A DNA stretch of 64,000 bases from Listeria sp. PSOL-1 (lineage in GTDB: Bacteria; Bacillota; Bacilli; Lactobacillales; Listeriaceae): assembly GCF_902806445.1 (NCBI RefSeq), contig NZ_LR760298.1, positions 1,860,001 through 1,924,000 of the forward strand, written 5' to 3'. The position numbers and the translations under genes are program-made. The notes below the pieces were generated by a model. It ran no database searches. It had not been told where the DNA came from and saw only the letters and a program-made list of their open reading frames with translations. Of this stretch, positions 45,801 to 54,158 are shown one piece after another. How positions within the stretch are numbered: the stretch's first letter is position 1; each line of letters starts with the position of its first letter.

Positions 45801-48800
45801 ATAGTATTGGAATTTGCCATCCGCTCCGACTTTGACTGCACTGTATGTTTGCCCATTGATTTGTAGTGCCACCGTTTTAACGTCATCTTTATATATCCCT
45901 GTTACATAAGAATCATTTAAAACGTAATCGTCTGGAGTAATTGTTCCTGATGCTGGTTTTGAGGCCAAAATTTTAACTGGTTTTGTATCAACTAAATCTC
46001 CTGTTGAGTTATAAGCTAATACTTTTACATCATCAGTTAGACTTACGATCTTGTCTTTTGCATAGTATTGGAATTTGCCATCTGCTCCAACTTTGACTGT
46101 ACTATATATTTGACCGTTTACTTGTAACGCTACTGCTTTTACGTCACCTGTATAAGTTCCTGTGACATTCGTGCTTTTTAAAACGTAATCATCTGGTGTA
46201 ACTGTTCCGGTTAGAACAACTGGACCTTCAAGTTTTACTGGACCGTTTGCAATCGGTGTACCTTCTGCATTGTATCCAATAACTTTTACATTATCATTTA
46301 CGCTAAGAATAAGATCTTTTGCATAGTATTTAAAGGTTCCATCTGCTGCAACTGCAACTTTAGCATAAGTTTTGTCTCCTACTTGCAGTACAATTGTTTT
46401 AACACTTCCTGTATAAGTCCCTGTTACCCAACTGTCAGTACCAACATGATATGTCTTTGCAGCAACTGTACCTGTTAGAAGCGATCCATCTTTAATAACA
46501 ACAGGGGCGCTGGATATAATCGTACCTGCATCATTTGTACCCACAACTTTAGCATTTTGATCCAATGCTGTGATCTTATCTTTTGCATAGTATTGATTTT
46601 CTCCACCTGCAACTTTAACTAGCTGGTATTTCGTGCCATTTACATCTAGATAAACCTTTGTAATTTCACCAGAAGTAGAAAATTGCACCCAGTTATCTTT
46701 TCCAATATAAAATGGAGCTAGTACTTTCACTTCGCCTTCAAGTGCTTTTACTGTAACAGTTATCGTTTTTTCTGCAACGTTACCATCGCTGTCTGTTACT
46801 TTATATGTTACATGGTAAGTTCCTGGTGTTTGTGTGTTTACGTCATTTGCTGTTACTTGAATTTTGCTTGTTAAATCCCCATCTTCTGCATCACTTGCTG
46901 TTACACCTTGTAATGGATCAAATTTATCGCCTGTTTTTAATGCTTTGTCTGATGCGTTAATGACAGGTTTACTGTTGTTTTTCACTATGACGGTTATCGT
47001 TTTTTCTGTAATGTTACCATCGCTGTCTGTTACTTTATACGTTACATGGTAAGTTCCTGGTGTTTGTGTGTTTACGTCATTTGCTGTTACTTGGATTTTG
47101 CTTGTTAAATCCCCATCTTCTGCATCACTTGCTGTTACGCCTTGTAGTGGATTAAATGTGTCGCCTGCTTTTAATGTTTTGTCTGATGCGTTAATGACAG
47201 GTTTACTGTTATTGTTTACTGTAACAGTTATTGTTTTTTCTGTAATGTTACCATCGCTGTCTGTTACTTTATACGTTACATGGTAAGTTCCTGGTGTTTG
47301 TGTGTTTACATCATTTGCTGTTACTTGGATTTTGCTTGTTAAATCTCCATCTTCTGCGTCACTTGCTGTTACGCCTTGTAGTGGATTAAATGTGTCGCCT
47401 GCTTTTAATGTTTTGTCTGATGCGTTAATGACAGGTTTACTGTTATTGTTTACTGTAACAGTTATTGTTTTTTCTGTAATGTTACCATCGCTGTCTGTTA
47501 CTTTATATGTTACATGGTAAGTTCCTGGTGTTTGTGTGTTTACGTCATTTGCTGTTACTTGGATTTTGCTTGTTAAATCTCCATCTTCTGCGTCACTTGC
47601 TGTTACGCCTTGTAGTGGATTAAATGTGTCGCCTGCTTTTAATGTTTTGTCTGATGCATTAATGACAGGTTTATTGTCAGTCATTGAGCCATTCGACAAT
47701 CTTTCGAAATTCTCTGCTTTAAATTGTGTTTGGAATTCCGGTACATTTGTTGTTCCTACTATACTTGTATATCCAGAAAAATCAGTTAATGTATCTACCT
47801 TATTCCAAGTATATTGAGGGTCCCCATCTAAGTTGCTTCCTCTTACCCAAGCTCCTATATTTTGTGCTGTTGTTGAAAAAACTGCACCATCGCCATCCAT
47901 ATAAATAGCTCGTCCAGTTGAGTTTTCATTTCTGAAATCAAAATATTTCACATTATCTATTGATAATTGTCCAGCTGTAGAAATACGAATAGCATATGGG
48001 CTTGACGGAGAAGAAGTGATTTGCACAGAAGCACAATTGCTTAGGTTTAATTGATTTACATATATACGTGGTATCATTCCAGTAGCTGCTTTACGATAAT
48101 CTATTTTAACCTTACTTCCTGTGCCAAACTTTACGTTAGCTGAAGTACCCTCAATACTTAAGTCTGTACTTAAAATATTTAACTCCGCATCAGTTCCAAC
48201 AATCAGATTCTGACGAGCCCCATTTAAATAAATACCTTCGCCATCAGAGTCTATTGACAATTTAGAGCTTGTATCAAGCTGTACTGTACCCCCTGAATAC
48301 ACTTGAACAGCATGTAAATTATTACCATTTCTCATTGTCGTTACTGAGTTTTTATCAAAGATCAGGTTTTTTACAACAAAAAGATCTTTTGGAGTTGTTG
48401 TATTGAAGCTGTTGTTACCTTTAACATAAGTAGTCCCATTTATATTTGATACAGCTTGTCCACCATTTAATGTAACATTTTCAAAAGTAACAGTGTAATT
48501 TACTAAATCTGTTATGAAAATTGTTCTCAGGTTTCCTGCTGTAAATTTTATATTAGCAAAAGTAACGTTGTTTCCACCTGTGCTAGTACTTTTAAAAGCA
48601 CTATTATTTAATGCAACAGTGTGGTCCCCCCCATCAATCGTTACATTGTGACCAACAATATAATCAAAATATTCATTTAATGCCAGGTCATTTTTCAAAA
48701 CAACCTTACTTACTAAATTATTGCTTAAAGCTGCACGCAGCTCTGCTTCTGTTCCTACTTCAAGTGTTACGCCATCTGCGGCTTTAACAGTTAGTGGTGC

Positions 48801-48866
48801 AACTGCATTACTAATTGTTAATAATGCCATCATACTGGCAACTAAAAAAGTTAATATTCTTTTCAT
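42831..48866 (-). CDS. Giant modular secreted protein: parallel beta-helix, DUF5011 and Ig-like repeats
   Basis: A 2011-residue secreted protein. The signal peptide runs 1-30 (MKRILTFLVASMMALLTISN...VKA). Residues about 35-385 form a pectate-lyase-like parallel beta-helix (VTIDGGDHTVALNNS, FANIKFTAGNLRTIFITD). Four DUF5011 (HYR-like) repeats of 78 residues follow (about 395-710), then 15 Ig-like units of about 86 residues to the end (VKVLAYNADGVLIDTKPVTI type). There is no LPXTG, WxL, GW or LysM anchor; the last residues are GRKTVTIN. So it may be released or held by the beta-helix domain binding a wall polymer. It directly precedes the exopolysaccharide operon. Confidence 0.88.
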   Translation of the reverse strand: MKRILTFLVASMMALLTISNAVAPLTVKAADGVTLEVGTEAELRAALSNNLVSKVVLKNDLALNEYFDYIVGHNVTIDGGDHTVALNNSAFKSTSTGGNNVTFANIKFTAGNLRTIFITDLVNYTVTFENVTLNGGQAVSNINGTTYVKGNNSFNTTTPKDLFVVKNLIFDKNSVTTMRNGNNLHAVQVYSGGTVQLDTSSKLSIDSDGEGIYLNGARQNLIVGTDAELNILSTDLSIEGTSANVKFGTGSKVKIDYRKAATGMIPRIYVNQLNLSNCASVQITSSPSSPYAIRISTAGQLSIDNVKYFDFRNENSTGRAIYMDGDGAVFSTTAQNIGAWVRGSNLDGDPQYTWNKVDTLTDFSGYTSIVGTTNVPEFQTQFKAENFERLSNGSMTDNKPVINASDKTLKAGDTFNPLQGVTASDAEDGDLTSKIQVTANDVNTQTPGTYHVTYKVTDSDGNITEKTITVTVNNNSKPVINASDKTLKAGDTFNPLQGVTASDAEDGDLTSKIQVTANDVNTQTPGTYHVTYKVTDSDGNITEKTITVTVNNNSKPVINASDKTLKAGDTFNPLQGVTASDAEDGDLTSKIQVTANDVNTQTPGTYHVTYKVTDSDGNITEKTITVIVKNNSKPVINASDKALKTGDKFDPLQGVTASDAEDGDLTSKIQVTANDVNTQTPGTYHVTYKVTDSDGNVAEKTITVTVKALEGEVKVLAPFYIGKDNWVQFSTSGEITKVYLDVNGTKYQLVKVAGGENQYYAKDKITALDQNAKVVGTNDAGTIISSAPVVIKDGSLLTGTVAAKTYHVGTDSWVTGTYTGSVKTIVLQVGDKTYAKVAVAADGTFKYYAKDLILSVNDNVKVIGYNAEGTPIANGPVKLEGPVVLTGTVTPDDYVLKSTNVTGTYTGDVKAVALQVNGQIYSTVKVGADGKFQYYAKDKIVSLTDDVKVLAYNSTGDLVDTKPVKILASKPASGTITPDDYVLNDSYVTGIYKDDVKTVALQINGQTYSAVKVGADGKFQYYAKGKILSVDDDVKVLAYNVSGELVDTKPVKILTSKPALGTVTPDDYVLNDAYIAGTYAGNVKTVALEVNGQLYETVNVGPDGKFQYYAKGKVLSADDTVKVLAYNASGELVDTKPVKVLASKPAPGTITPNNYILNDSYVTGSYTGAVKQVALEINGQMYDKVNVGADGKFQYYAKGKILSVDDVVKVYAYNADGILVDTKPVTVTGAKPASGTVTPENYILNDSYVTGSYTGAVKTVALEINGQVYDAVNVGTDGKFQYYAKGKILSVDDVVKVLAYNASGELVDTKSVKILASKPATGTVTPENYILNDSYVTGSYTGAVKTVALEINGQVYDKVNVGTDGKFQYYAKGKILSVDDVVKVLAYNADGVLIDTKPVTIIGTKPASGTVTPENYTLNDSYVTGSYTGAVKTVALEINGQVYDKVNVGADGKFQYYAKGKIASATDTVKVLAYNADGVLIDTKPVTIMTATPAPGTVTPENYTLNDSYVTGTYTGAVKTVALQVNGQVYDKVNIGTDGKFQYYAKGKIASTTDVVKVLAYNADGVLIDTKPVTVTASDPASGKVTPDNYILNDSYVTGTYTGTVKTIGLEINGQVYGKVNVGADGKFQYYAKGKITSTSDVVKVYAYDADGVLVDTKPVTVTDSKPVPGTINTNNYVLNDSYVTGIYTGAVKTIALQVNDKVYDKVNVGADGKFQYYAKGKIISTTDTVKVLAYNADGILVDTKPVTVTTATPAPGTITPDDYILNDSYVTGIYAGNVKTVTLKINDQVYDKVNVGADGKFQYYAKGKITSATDIVSVLAYNSDGVLVDTKSVKVLGSNPALGTITTDEYAVDDSFVTGTYTGNVKTIALKINDQVYDTVNVGTDGKFQYYAKGKITSATDVVSVLAYNSEGALVDTKSVTVKPKSVPTVTITPDAYTLNTNNVTGTYTGGIARIALQVGSTVYGMVPVAADGTFKYYAKNIITSATDVVQVIAYANDNTELGRKTVTIN
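43029..46700 (-). repeat. Fifteen tandem Ig-like domain repeats (about 258 bp)
   Basis: Fifteen units of about 86 residues with a consensus like TVTPENYILNDSYVTGSYTG, then KTVALEINGQVYDKVNVG, DGKFQYYAKGKI, VKVLAYNADG. The middle units (about 43800-45700) are the most alike; the two nearest the DUF5011 block and the last one are divergent, as for an array that expands from the inside. Confidence 0.9.
46740..47685 (-). repeat. Four 234-bp DUF5011 repeats
   Basis: Four tandem units of 78 residues (KPVINASDKTLKAGDTFNPL...). The first three (N-terminal) are nearly identical at the DNA level; the landmark recurs at 47068, 47302 and 47536. The fourth differs slightly (KALKTGDKFDPL). Confidence 0.92.
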
Positions 48867-48904
48867 GCCCTCGCTCCTTTTGTATTGTTGATTCTACATA
48901 TTTT

Positions 48905-48918
48905 TGACAAATTTGTCA
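48905..48918. promoter_or_regulatory. Perfect palindrome in the leader of the giant modular protein gene
   Basis: TGACAAATTTGTCA lies 39 bases before the start codon. It is preceded on the minus strand by GGAGGGGATAAAAAATA and then ATGTGA, a Shine-Dalgarno sequence leading to a start-stop pair. It may be an operator or an attenuating start-stop element. I see no gene in 48867-49080; the rest is AT-rich leader and promoter. Confidence 0.4.
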
Positions 48919-49079
48919 CATTATTTTTTATCCCCTCCTTTTAAAAACATCTTTACACGCTAGAGTATAGCAAGAAAACAGAAAGAAAGATGTATATTAT
49001 TTGTGAGAGATGTTATTTATTATGCGCATTTTGCCCTTAAATGAAAATTGACAACTTTTATATATGTAATATTAATTAA

Positions 49080-49136
49080 AAAAGCATAGACAAAAGTCTA
49101 TACTTAAACAAAAGTAGACTATTTATCCATGCTTTA
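49080..49136 (-). terminator. Long terminator of the DUF951-parB-parA operon
   Basis: Outer arms AAAGCAT (49081-49087) and ATGCTTT (49128-49134) pair, with an inner stem GTCTATACTT / AAAGTAGAC. On the minus strand this is followed by TTTTTTAATTAA. The stem is long and imperfect. Confidence 0.7.
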
Positions 49137-49147
49137 TTAAGAATTTT

Positions 49148-49354
49148 TCATTCTATTATTTCGTTAGCTTTTACTAATATTTTTTTTAACTTTTTTTCAA
49201 ACTCACGCCGCGGTATCATCACGCTGTGGCCACAGCCTTCGCACTTAATTCTAATATCCATTCCCATCCTAATGATACGAAAGCGATTTGTTCCACAAGG
49301 ATGAGGTTTTTTCATTTCAATAATATCGTTTATTTCAAATTTTGGTTTTTCCAT
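49148..49354 (-). CDS. DUF951 family protein (YyaB/YaaB-like)
   Basis: A 68-residue cytosolic protein conserved next to parB or ychF in Firmicutes. It has the DUF951 signature MEKPKFEINDIIEMKKPHPC, then GTNRFRIIRMGMDIRIKC, EGCGHSVMIPR. Two CxxC-like Cys pairs suggest a zinc-binding SH3-like fold. It ends with a Lys-rich helix (EKKLKKILVKANEIIE). It follows parB by 23 bases in the same operon. Its role is not known. Confidence 0.92.
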   Translation of the reverse strand: MEKPKFEINDIIEMKKPHPCGTNRFRIIRMGMDIRIKCEGCGHSVMIPRREFEKKLKKILVKANEIIE

Positions 49355-49377
49355 CGGTTATCCTCTGCTTTTCCTAA

Positions 49378-50229
49378 TTAATCTTCATCTAAGCGAATAT
49401 TTAAAATCTCTAAAATACGCTCTAAATCATCATCAGAAAGAAATTCGATTTCAATTTTTCCCTTTTTGTCACGTCTTTTAATATTTACCGCTGTTCCAAA
49501 TTTATCACGTAATTGATTTTCACTTTCGCGAATATAAACAGGGATCTTTTTAGGTTCAAATGTTTCACGTGAAACATTCTTATTTATATTAGTAACAATT
49601 CTTTCCAACTGCCTCACTGTAAGTTCTTCTGCAACACTTTTTTTAGCAAGAGGAATAATGTTTTTCTTTACCTTTAAACCTAAAAGAGCTCGTGCATGCC
49701 CTGCAGAAAGTGAGTCATCACGTAACATCACTTGAACTTCATCTGGCAAAGTTAGCAATCGGATAAAGTTAGCAATATAAGGGCGACTTTTACCAACTCT
49801 TTCTGCTAATTTTGCTTGGGTTAAATTTAATTTTTCCATTAAAAGCTCATAAGATTTTGCTTCCTCAAGCACTGATAAATCTTCTCGTTGCAAATTTTCA
49901 ATAATAGAAAGCTCCATCATTTCTGAATCATTTAATTCTCGGACAACAGCTGGAATTTCTTTTAATTTTGCTTCTTTAGCTGCACGAAAACGACGTTCTC
50001 CAACAACAATTTGGTAGTCTTTATCGTCTTTTCGCAAAATAATAGGTTGTAAAACTCCATGTAATTTAATCGAATCACGTAATTCTCGAATAGCTGCTTT
50101 ATCAAAATTTTTCCGCGGTTGATATGGATTGGGTTTAATCTGATCAAGGTTAATACTTGTTACAGTTTCTTCATTTGAATCTACTGTGTTAAATAACGCA
50201 TTAATTCCTTTACCTAGCCCTTTAGCCAT
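49378..50229 (-). CDS. parB: Chromosome partition protein ParB (Spo0J)
   Basis: A CTPase clamp that loads at parS and slides along DNA to form the partition complex and recruit SMC. Residues 24-110 hold the ParB/Srx CTP-binding domain, with IKPNPYQPRKNFDKAAIREL and the GERRFRAAK motif. A helix-turn-helix (LTQAKLAERVGKSRPYIANF) follows near 140. The C-terminal dimerisation domain spans about 230-283. The start overlaps the end of parA by 8 bases. A perfect parS site lies inside this gene. Confidence 0.95.
   Translation of the reverse strand: MAKGLGKGINALFNTVDSNEETVTSINLDQIKPNPYQPRKNFDKAAIRELRDSIKLHGVLQPIILRKDDKDYQIVVGERRFRAAKEAKLKEIPAVVRELNDSEMMELSIIENLQREDLSVLEEAKSYELLMEKLNLTQAKLAERVGKSRPYIANFIRLLTLPDEVQVMLRDDSLSAGHARALLGLKVKKNIIPLAKKSVAEELTVRQLERIVTNINKNVSRETFEPKKIPVYIRESENQLRDKFGTAVNIKRRDKKGKIEIEFLSDDDLERILEILNIRLDED
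49561..49576. promoter_or_regulatory. parS site inside parB
   Basis: TGTTTCACGTGAAACA, a perfect match to the Bacillus parS consensus, within the coding region of parB (reading NVSRETF). A self-located parS is also found in B. subtilis spo0J. Confidence 0.95.
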
Positions 50230-50983
50230 GAGAAATCACTTCCTTTGCTAACTCTAAATAAACTTCTGCGCCTTTTGATTTTACATCATATAACAGAATG
50301 GGTTTCCCATGGCTTGGTGCTTCGCTTAAACGAATATTTCGTGGAATAATCGTATTGAATACTTTGTTTTGAAAATACTTTTTCACTTCTTCAATTACTT
50401 GAATACCTAAATTTGTACGCGCATCAAGCATTGTTAATAGCACACCTTCAATTTTTAAATCGCTATTAAGGTGTTTTTGTACAATTCGAATTGTATTTAA
50501 CAGCTGACTAAGGCCCTCAAGCGCATAATATTCACATTGCACTGGGATTAATACGGAATCAGATGCTGTTAATGCATTTAATGTTAATAAACCCAATGAA
50601 GGTGGACAATCAATGATAATATAATCATACTCATCTTTAATCGCTTCGATTGCTTTTTTCAAACGAACCTCACGTGAAATCGCTGGCACTAATTCAACTT
50701 CTGCACCAGCTAGTTGAATTGTCGCTGGTACAATATCTAAAGAATCTAAATCCGTTTTTTGAAGGACTTCTTTTATTTCTACATCATCAACAAGTATATC
50801 ATAAATACAACGATCAATTTCACCCTTGTTAATTCCGACACCACTAGACGCATTCCCTTGTGGATCAATATCAATAAGTAATACTTTTTTTCCTTCAAAA
50901 GCCAGACTAGCGCTCAAATTAACAGAGGAAGTTGTTTTTCCTACGCCACCTTTTTGGTTTGCAAGTGCTATTACTTTGCTCAA
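50222..50983 (-). CDS. parA: Chromosome partition ATPase ParA (Soj)
   Basis: A deviant Walker A ATPase that moves the ParB-parS complex and regulates DnaA. The Walker motif is KGGVGKTTSSVNLSASLA at residues 11-28. The A' motif is LLIDIDPQGNASSGVG, and the Walker B is YIIIDCPPSLGLLTLNALTA. At 253 residues it is normal. The ATG at 50983 is preceded by GAAAGAGATT, so the ribosome-binding site is weak. The 8-base overlap with parB couples their translation. Confidence 0.95.
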   Translation of the reverse strand: MSKVIALANQKGGVGKTTSSVNLSASLAFEGKKVLLIDIDPQGNASSGVGINKGEIDRCIYDILVDDVEIKEVLQKTDLDSLDIVPATIQLAGAEVELVPAISREVRLKKAIEAIKDEYDYIIIDCPPSLGLLTLNALTASDSVLIPVQCEYYALEGLSQLLNTIRIVQKHLNSDLKIEGVLLTMLDARTNLGIQVIEEVKKYFQNKVFNTIIPRNIRLSEAPSHGKPILLYDVKSKGAEVYLELAKEVISHG

Positions 50984-51085
50984 TCTCTTTCACCAACCTC
51001 ATTTTCCCAGAATTAATAATTCGCTTATTATCTATCATACCAAAACTTTTTGATTTCGTCCCATAAAAAGTGAAAAATTAAATAA

Positions 51086-51101
51086 TGTTTCACGTGAAAC
51101 A
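51086..51101. promoter_or_regulatory. parS site upstream of parA
   Basis: TGTTTCACGTGAAACA, perfect parS, in the gap between the XRE-domain gene and parA. Confidence 0.95.
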
Positions 51102-51113
51102 ATTTTACCTTGC

Positions 51114-51149
51114 AAAACAACGCCAAATTTCAAAAATTGGCGTTGTTTT
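51114..51149 (-). terminator. Terminator of the XRE-domain gene
   Basis: A perfect 13-bp stem (AAAACAACGCCAA / TTGGCGTTGTTTT) with a 10-base loop, 4 bases past the stop codon at 51154. Confidence 0.85.
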
Positions 51150-51153
51150 CATA

Positions 51154-51873
51154 TTATTCGACAAATGATGTTTTTATATCTAATACCTGACAAGCTTTCT
51201 GATACATTCTAAGAGATAAATCAGGATCCCCTGCCTCAACACGTGAAATAATAAGTGGAGATAAATCAGTTTTTAAAGCTAAATCCAATTGAGTCCATTT
51301 CTTTTTAATTCGCTTTGCAAAAATAATTTGTCCCAAAGTTGCTGAAAAGCTTTCTAAATAATGAACGATTCCTTCATTTAACCAAGCAAGGCTTTTAAGC
51401 TGCTCAAAATCATACTTATCTTCGCCAATGCTTAGCTCTCTCTCCATTTGGCTTAAGAAAATTCGCTTCGCTTCCTCACGATATGTTCCCATTTTATCTG
51501 TGAAAGGGTTTTTATCTTTAAAATATCCTTTTACAAAACAATAACATGTTTCCGTTTCTGAAAAGGATGTGAAATAAATTAATCGGAAATTTTTATCTTT
51601 AAAATGTACTTTCATTTCTTGAATTGGCTGATCTAATGAAGTTTCAATTCGTTTTGTTTCCAGGGAATATGCCTGGCCTTTTCCAATAATCAAATGGATA
51701 TCAGGTAACATTTGGCGTCCAGTACTAAGCTTTCTTGTTTCCGCTTTTTCTAATTGCAGTAAACCTTGAAGTAGAAGTGTTGCCATTAATGGATGTTCAG
51801 TGATTAAATCATGTACAAAATCGTAAGCTTGAAATTCATCTTTTTCATCTCTAACAAAAATAACCTTTGCCAT
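51154..51873 (-). CDS. HTH XRE domain protein with a RelE-like N-terminal region
   Basis: A cytosolic protein of 239 residues. The C-terminal 60 residues are an XRE-type helix-turn-helix (AKRIKKKWTQLDLALKTDLS, then LIISRVEAGDPDLSLRMYQK). The N-terminal part (KVIFVRDEKDEFQAYDFVHD, and HLIIGKGQAYSLETKRIE, NFRLIYFTSFSETETCYCFV) resembles the RelE/HigB-like toxin fold, so it looks like a fused phage-derived Gp49-type protein or a self-contained toxin-antitoxin. Listeria genomes have such a gene beside parA. ATG at 51873 has GGAGG at a spacing of 11; a GTG nine bases earlier is too close to it. Confidence 0.75.
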   Translation of the reverse strand: MAKVIFVRDEKDEFQAYDFVHDLITEHPLMATLLLQGLLQLEKAETRKLSTGRQMLPDIHLIIGKGQAYSLETKRIETSLDQPIQEMKVHFKDKNFRLIYFTSFSETETCYCFVKGYFKDKNPFTDKMGTYREEAKRIFLSQMERELSIGEDKYDFEQLKSLAWLNEGIVHYLESFSATLGQIIFAKRIKKKWTQLDLALKTDLSPLIISRVEAGDPDLSLRMYQKACQVLDIKTSFVE

Positions 51874-52020
51874 GCTGTCCACATCCTCCTTTATACTTCT
51901 TGTTAACTTTTATTGTACTGTTTTCTATGTAAAATTGCCATTAAGTTCAACTTAATGGCAGTGACTTTATATTTAATTTTTAAAAAAATAACACTCATAG
52001 GGCATAAGATTAGTACTAGT

Positions 52021-52338
52021 TTACCCACAAGTCTTATTTTTTTGATCATATAATTTTGCTTTACGATACCACGAAATAATTTTTCGTAGCAAATAAATGA
52101 CATAAATTGCAGCAATAATATACATAGCATAACCTATTGCCATATTGAGATAACCCACTACATTTCCGGCACTCTTAGCAGCCATTGCTCCTGTTACCAT
52201 TGGATACATAAAAAATTGAATAAACCTCGCTGGCTCTAACATTAAAAGCGAGTCTGTCACAGTTGATATAAAAGAAGGTAGGATAAGTGCAGTACAAATA
52301 ATGCCTATAACATGCCCGACAATTTTCAAAAATTTCAT
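52021..52338 (-). CDS. Small membrane protein, 105 residues
   Basis: Not recognised. Two membrane segments can be seen (about 10-28, HVIGIICTALILPSFIS; about 65-90, LNMAIGYAMYIIAAIYVIYL) and possibly a third at about 38-58. The tail is basic and cytosolic (RKIISWYRKAKLYDQKNK). ATG at 52338 has a weak AGAGGAGTC upstream. It lies 12 bases after noc in the same direction and is probably cotranscribed with it. No gene can be seen in 51903-52015. Confidence 0.65.
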   Translation of the reverse strand: MKFLKIVGHVIGIICTALILPSFISTVTDSLLMLEPARFIQFFMYPMVTGAMAAKSAGNVVGYLNMAIGYAMYIIAAIYVIYLLRKIISWYRKAKLYDQKNKTCG

Positions 52339-52350
52339 TTGTAGACTCCT

Positions 52351-53208
52351 CTATTTCTTTTTTGGTATTTGAATAGTAATTTGATAAAAATCAGCTGTGC
52401 TCTCTTCTTCTATATTTAGCTCTATCCCGCTTTCCTTAACCATTTGAACAGATTGTTTAATCGTGTTGAGCGCAATGCGAACATCTCTACTGACAGAAAG
52501 TTTTCGCACTTTTAGCGGAGTTGTTTTCGTTTCTTTTTTTGGATCTTCTGTTAAAAATTCACGAATTAGTTCTTCTGTTTGCTTTACATTTAATTGTTGC
52601 TCTTGTGCCATTTTAAGCACGACTAATTGTTCTTTTTCAGTAGGCAAAGCGAGTAATGACCTTGCATGACGTTCGGAAATATCTTTTGCAAGCACTGCTT
52701 CTTGTATTGCTTTTGGCAATTTAAGCAGCCTTAACTTATTGGCAATAGCTGATTGACTTTTACCAACTTGCTTAGCTAAAGCTTCTTGTGTTACTTCACG
52801 CATCTCTAAAAGACTTTGATACGCCTTAGCTTCTTCAATAGGCGTCAACTGTTCACGCTGCAAATTTTCAATCAAAGCAATAGCCGCTGTTTCGTCATCG
52901 TCAAAGCTCTGAATAATCGCTGGAATTGTAGCTAATTTAAGATATACAGCTGCACGATATCTTCTTTCACCAGCGATAATTTCATAACCTACTGGCTCCA
53001 TTTCACGCACAACAATTGGTTGAATGATTCCATGAATTTTAATTGTTTCAGCTAGTTCCTCAATTTTCTCCTGGTTAAAAACAGAACGAGGTTGAAATTG
53101 GTTGGGCAAGATTTGGTCAAGCGGTAACTCTTCCACCTGTTGCTTCACATTTTCGATCAGTTCTTCTGTTTTGTTTGTATCTTTTTTTCCAAATAGTGAA
53201 AAAGCCAT
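52351..53208 (-). CDS. noc: Nucleoid occlusion protein Noc
   Basis: A ParB paralogue that binds Noc sites and holds the nucleoid at the membrane, stopping division over it. The N-terminal amphipathic helix is MAFSLFGKK, which can bind the membrane. The ParB/Srx domain has [20 protein letters not shown] and [11 protein letters not shown]. The helix-turn-helix ([20 protein letters not shown]) sits near 140. At 285 residues from the ATG at 53208 (AAGGAAG upstream) the length fits. The earlier ATG at 53235 would bury the membrane helix. Its place before rsmG is conserved in Firmicutes. Confidence 0.93.
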   Translation of the reverse strand: MAFSLFGKKDTNKTEELIENVKQQVEELPLDQILPNQFQPRSVFNQEKIEELAETIKIHGIIQPIVVREMEPVGYEIIAGERRYRAAVYLKLATIPAIIQSFDDDETAAIALIENLQREQLTPIEEAKAYQSLLEMREVTQEALAKQVGKSQSAIANKLRLLKLPKAIQEAVLAKDISERHARSLLALPTEKEQLVVLKMAQEQQLNVKQTEELIREFLTEDPKKETKTTPLKVRKLSVSRDVRIALNTIKQSVQMVKESGIELNIEEESTADFYQITIQIPKKK

Positions 53209-53289
53209 GCCTTTCTTCCTTTCCAAGCGTTTCATTTACAAAATAATCAATATCATTATCTATTTTAGCAGAATTTCTCGAGAAAAACA

Positions 53290-54006
53290 TTATTCTATTG
53301 GCTGTTTATTTGGAATCCCTGGTTTTCGCGGGTATTTTTTTGGTGTTTCTTTAGTTTTTTTTATTAAATAGAGATTTCTTTCACTGTTTTCAATCGGAAG
53401 TTGAAAGGAAAAATATTCAGCTACTTTTCCACCTAATACTGTGATTGCTTGTTTTGCTGATTGAATTTCTTCCTCTGCTTGAGCAGCTTTCATAACAAGA
53501 AATACTCCGCCTTTTTTAGCAAGCGGCAAACAAAGTTCAGCAAGTACGCTCATACGTGCCACTGCTCGTGCGGTTATCAAATCATATTTTTCACGATGCA
53601 ATTTATTTTGACCAAAACTTTCCGCACGATCATGATAAAAAGCAACATCGCTTAAATGCAATTCTTTTGCTACTTCATTTAAAAAAGTAATTCGCTTATT
53701 TAATGAATCAACAATATTAACCTTCAGATGTGGAAAACAAATTTTTAACGGGATACTTGGAAATCCAGCACCTGCTCCAACGTCACAAATTGAGTGAAAT
53801 TGTGTGAAATCCATAAAGAATGCTGCTGAAATCGAATCGTAAAAATGTTTAAGATATACTTCTTTTTCTTTTGTAATCGCTGTTAGATTCATTTTTTCAT
53901 TCCATTCGACAAGCATTTCGTAGTATTGACTAAATTGAAGCATTTGTTTGCCAGATAGTTCAATATCTTTTTCTTGTAAAGCTATTCTAAATTGTTCTGG
54001 ATTCAT
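53290..54006 (-). CDS. rsmG: 16S rRNA (guanine-527-N7)-methyltransferase RsmG
   Basis: Methylates G527 of 16S rRNA using SAM; loss gives low-level streptomycin resistance. The class I methyltransferase SAM motif is [18 protein letters not shown] near residue 75. MNEVAK-type and [18 protein letters not shown] motifs follow, and the C-terminus is basic ([19 protein letters not shown]). The length is 238 residues. It is followed by noc and preceded by mnmG, the standard order. GGAGAAAC lies before the ATG. Confidence 0.95.
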   Translation of the reverse strand: MNPEQFRIALQEKDIELSGKQMLQFSQYYEMLVEWNEKMNLTAITKEKEVYLKHFYDSISAAFFMDFTQFHSICDVGAGAGFPSIPLKICFPHLKVNIVDSLNKRITFLNEVAKELHLSDVAFYHDRAESFGQNKLHREKYDLITARAVARMSVLAELCLPLAKKGGVFLVMKAAQAEEEIQSAKQAITVLGGKVAEYFSFQLPIENSERNLYLIKKTKETPKKYPRKPGIPNKQPIE

Positions 54007-54100
54007 AGTTTCTCCTTTGTTTGTTCTAATCTTTATTAATAGTGTATCTTTATCAAATGAAAAAGCTATTCTATCTTAATTTTCTTCGTTAAACAAAGAT

Positions 54101-54148
54101 ATTAAGGCCAATGAACAAACAGTCCATAGCTTTGTTCATAACCTTAAT
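54101..54148 (-). terminator. Terminator after mnmG
   Basis: Two stacked inverted repeats (ATTAAGG / CCTTAAT outside, TGAACAAA / TTTGTTCA inside) in the 152-base gap between mnmG and rsmG. The U tract is weak, so read-through is likely. Confidence 0.55.
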
Positions 54149-54158
54149 ACCTTATTTA

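Noticed and set aside
46740-47685. CRISPR-like regular repeats
   Set aside because: Units are 234 bp, nearly identical throughout and in frame; there are no short direct repeats with unique spacers and no cas genes.
46864-47908. Repeated plus-strand frames of about 72 residues
   Set aside because: Shadows of the DUF5011 repeats in the minus-strand protein; spacing of 234 bp equals the repeat length.
51903-52130. Minus-strand frame of 75 residues
   Set aside because: It overlaps the 105-residue membrane protein in another frame, lacks a ribosome-binding site, and reads as low-quality coding sequence.
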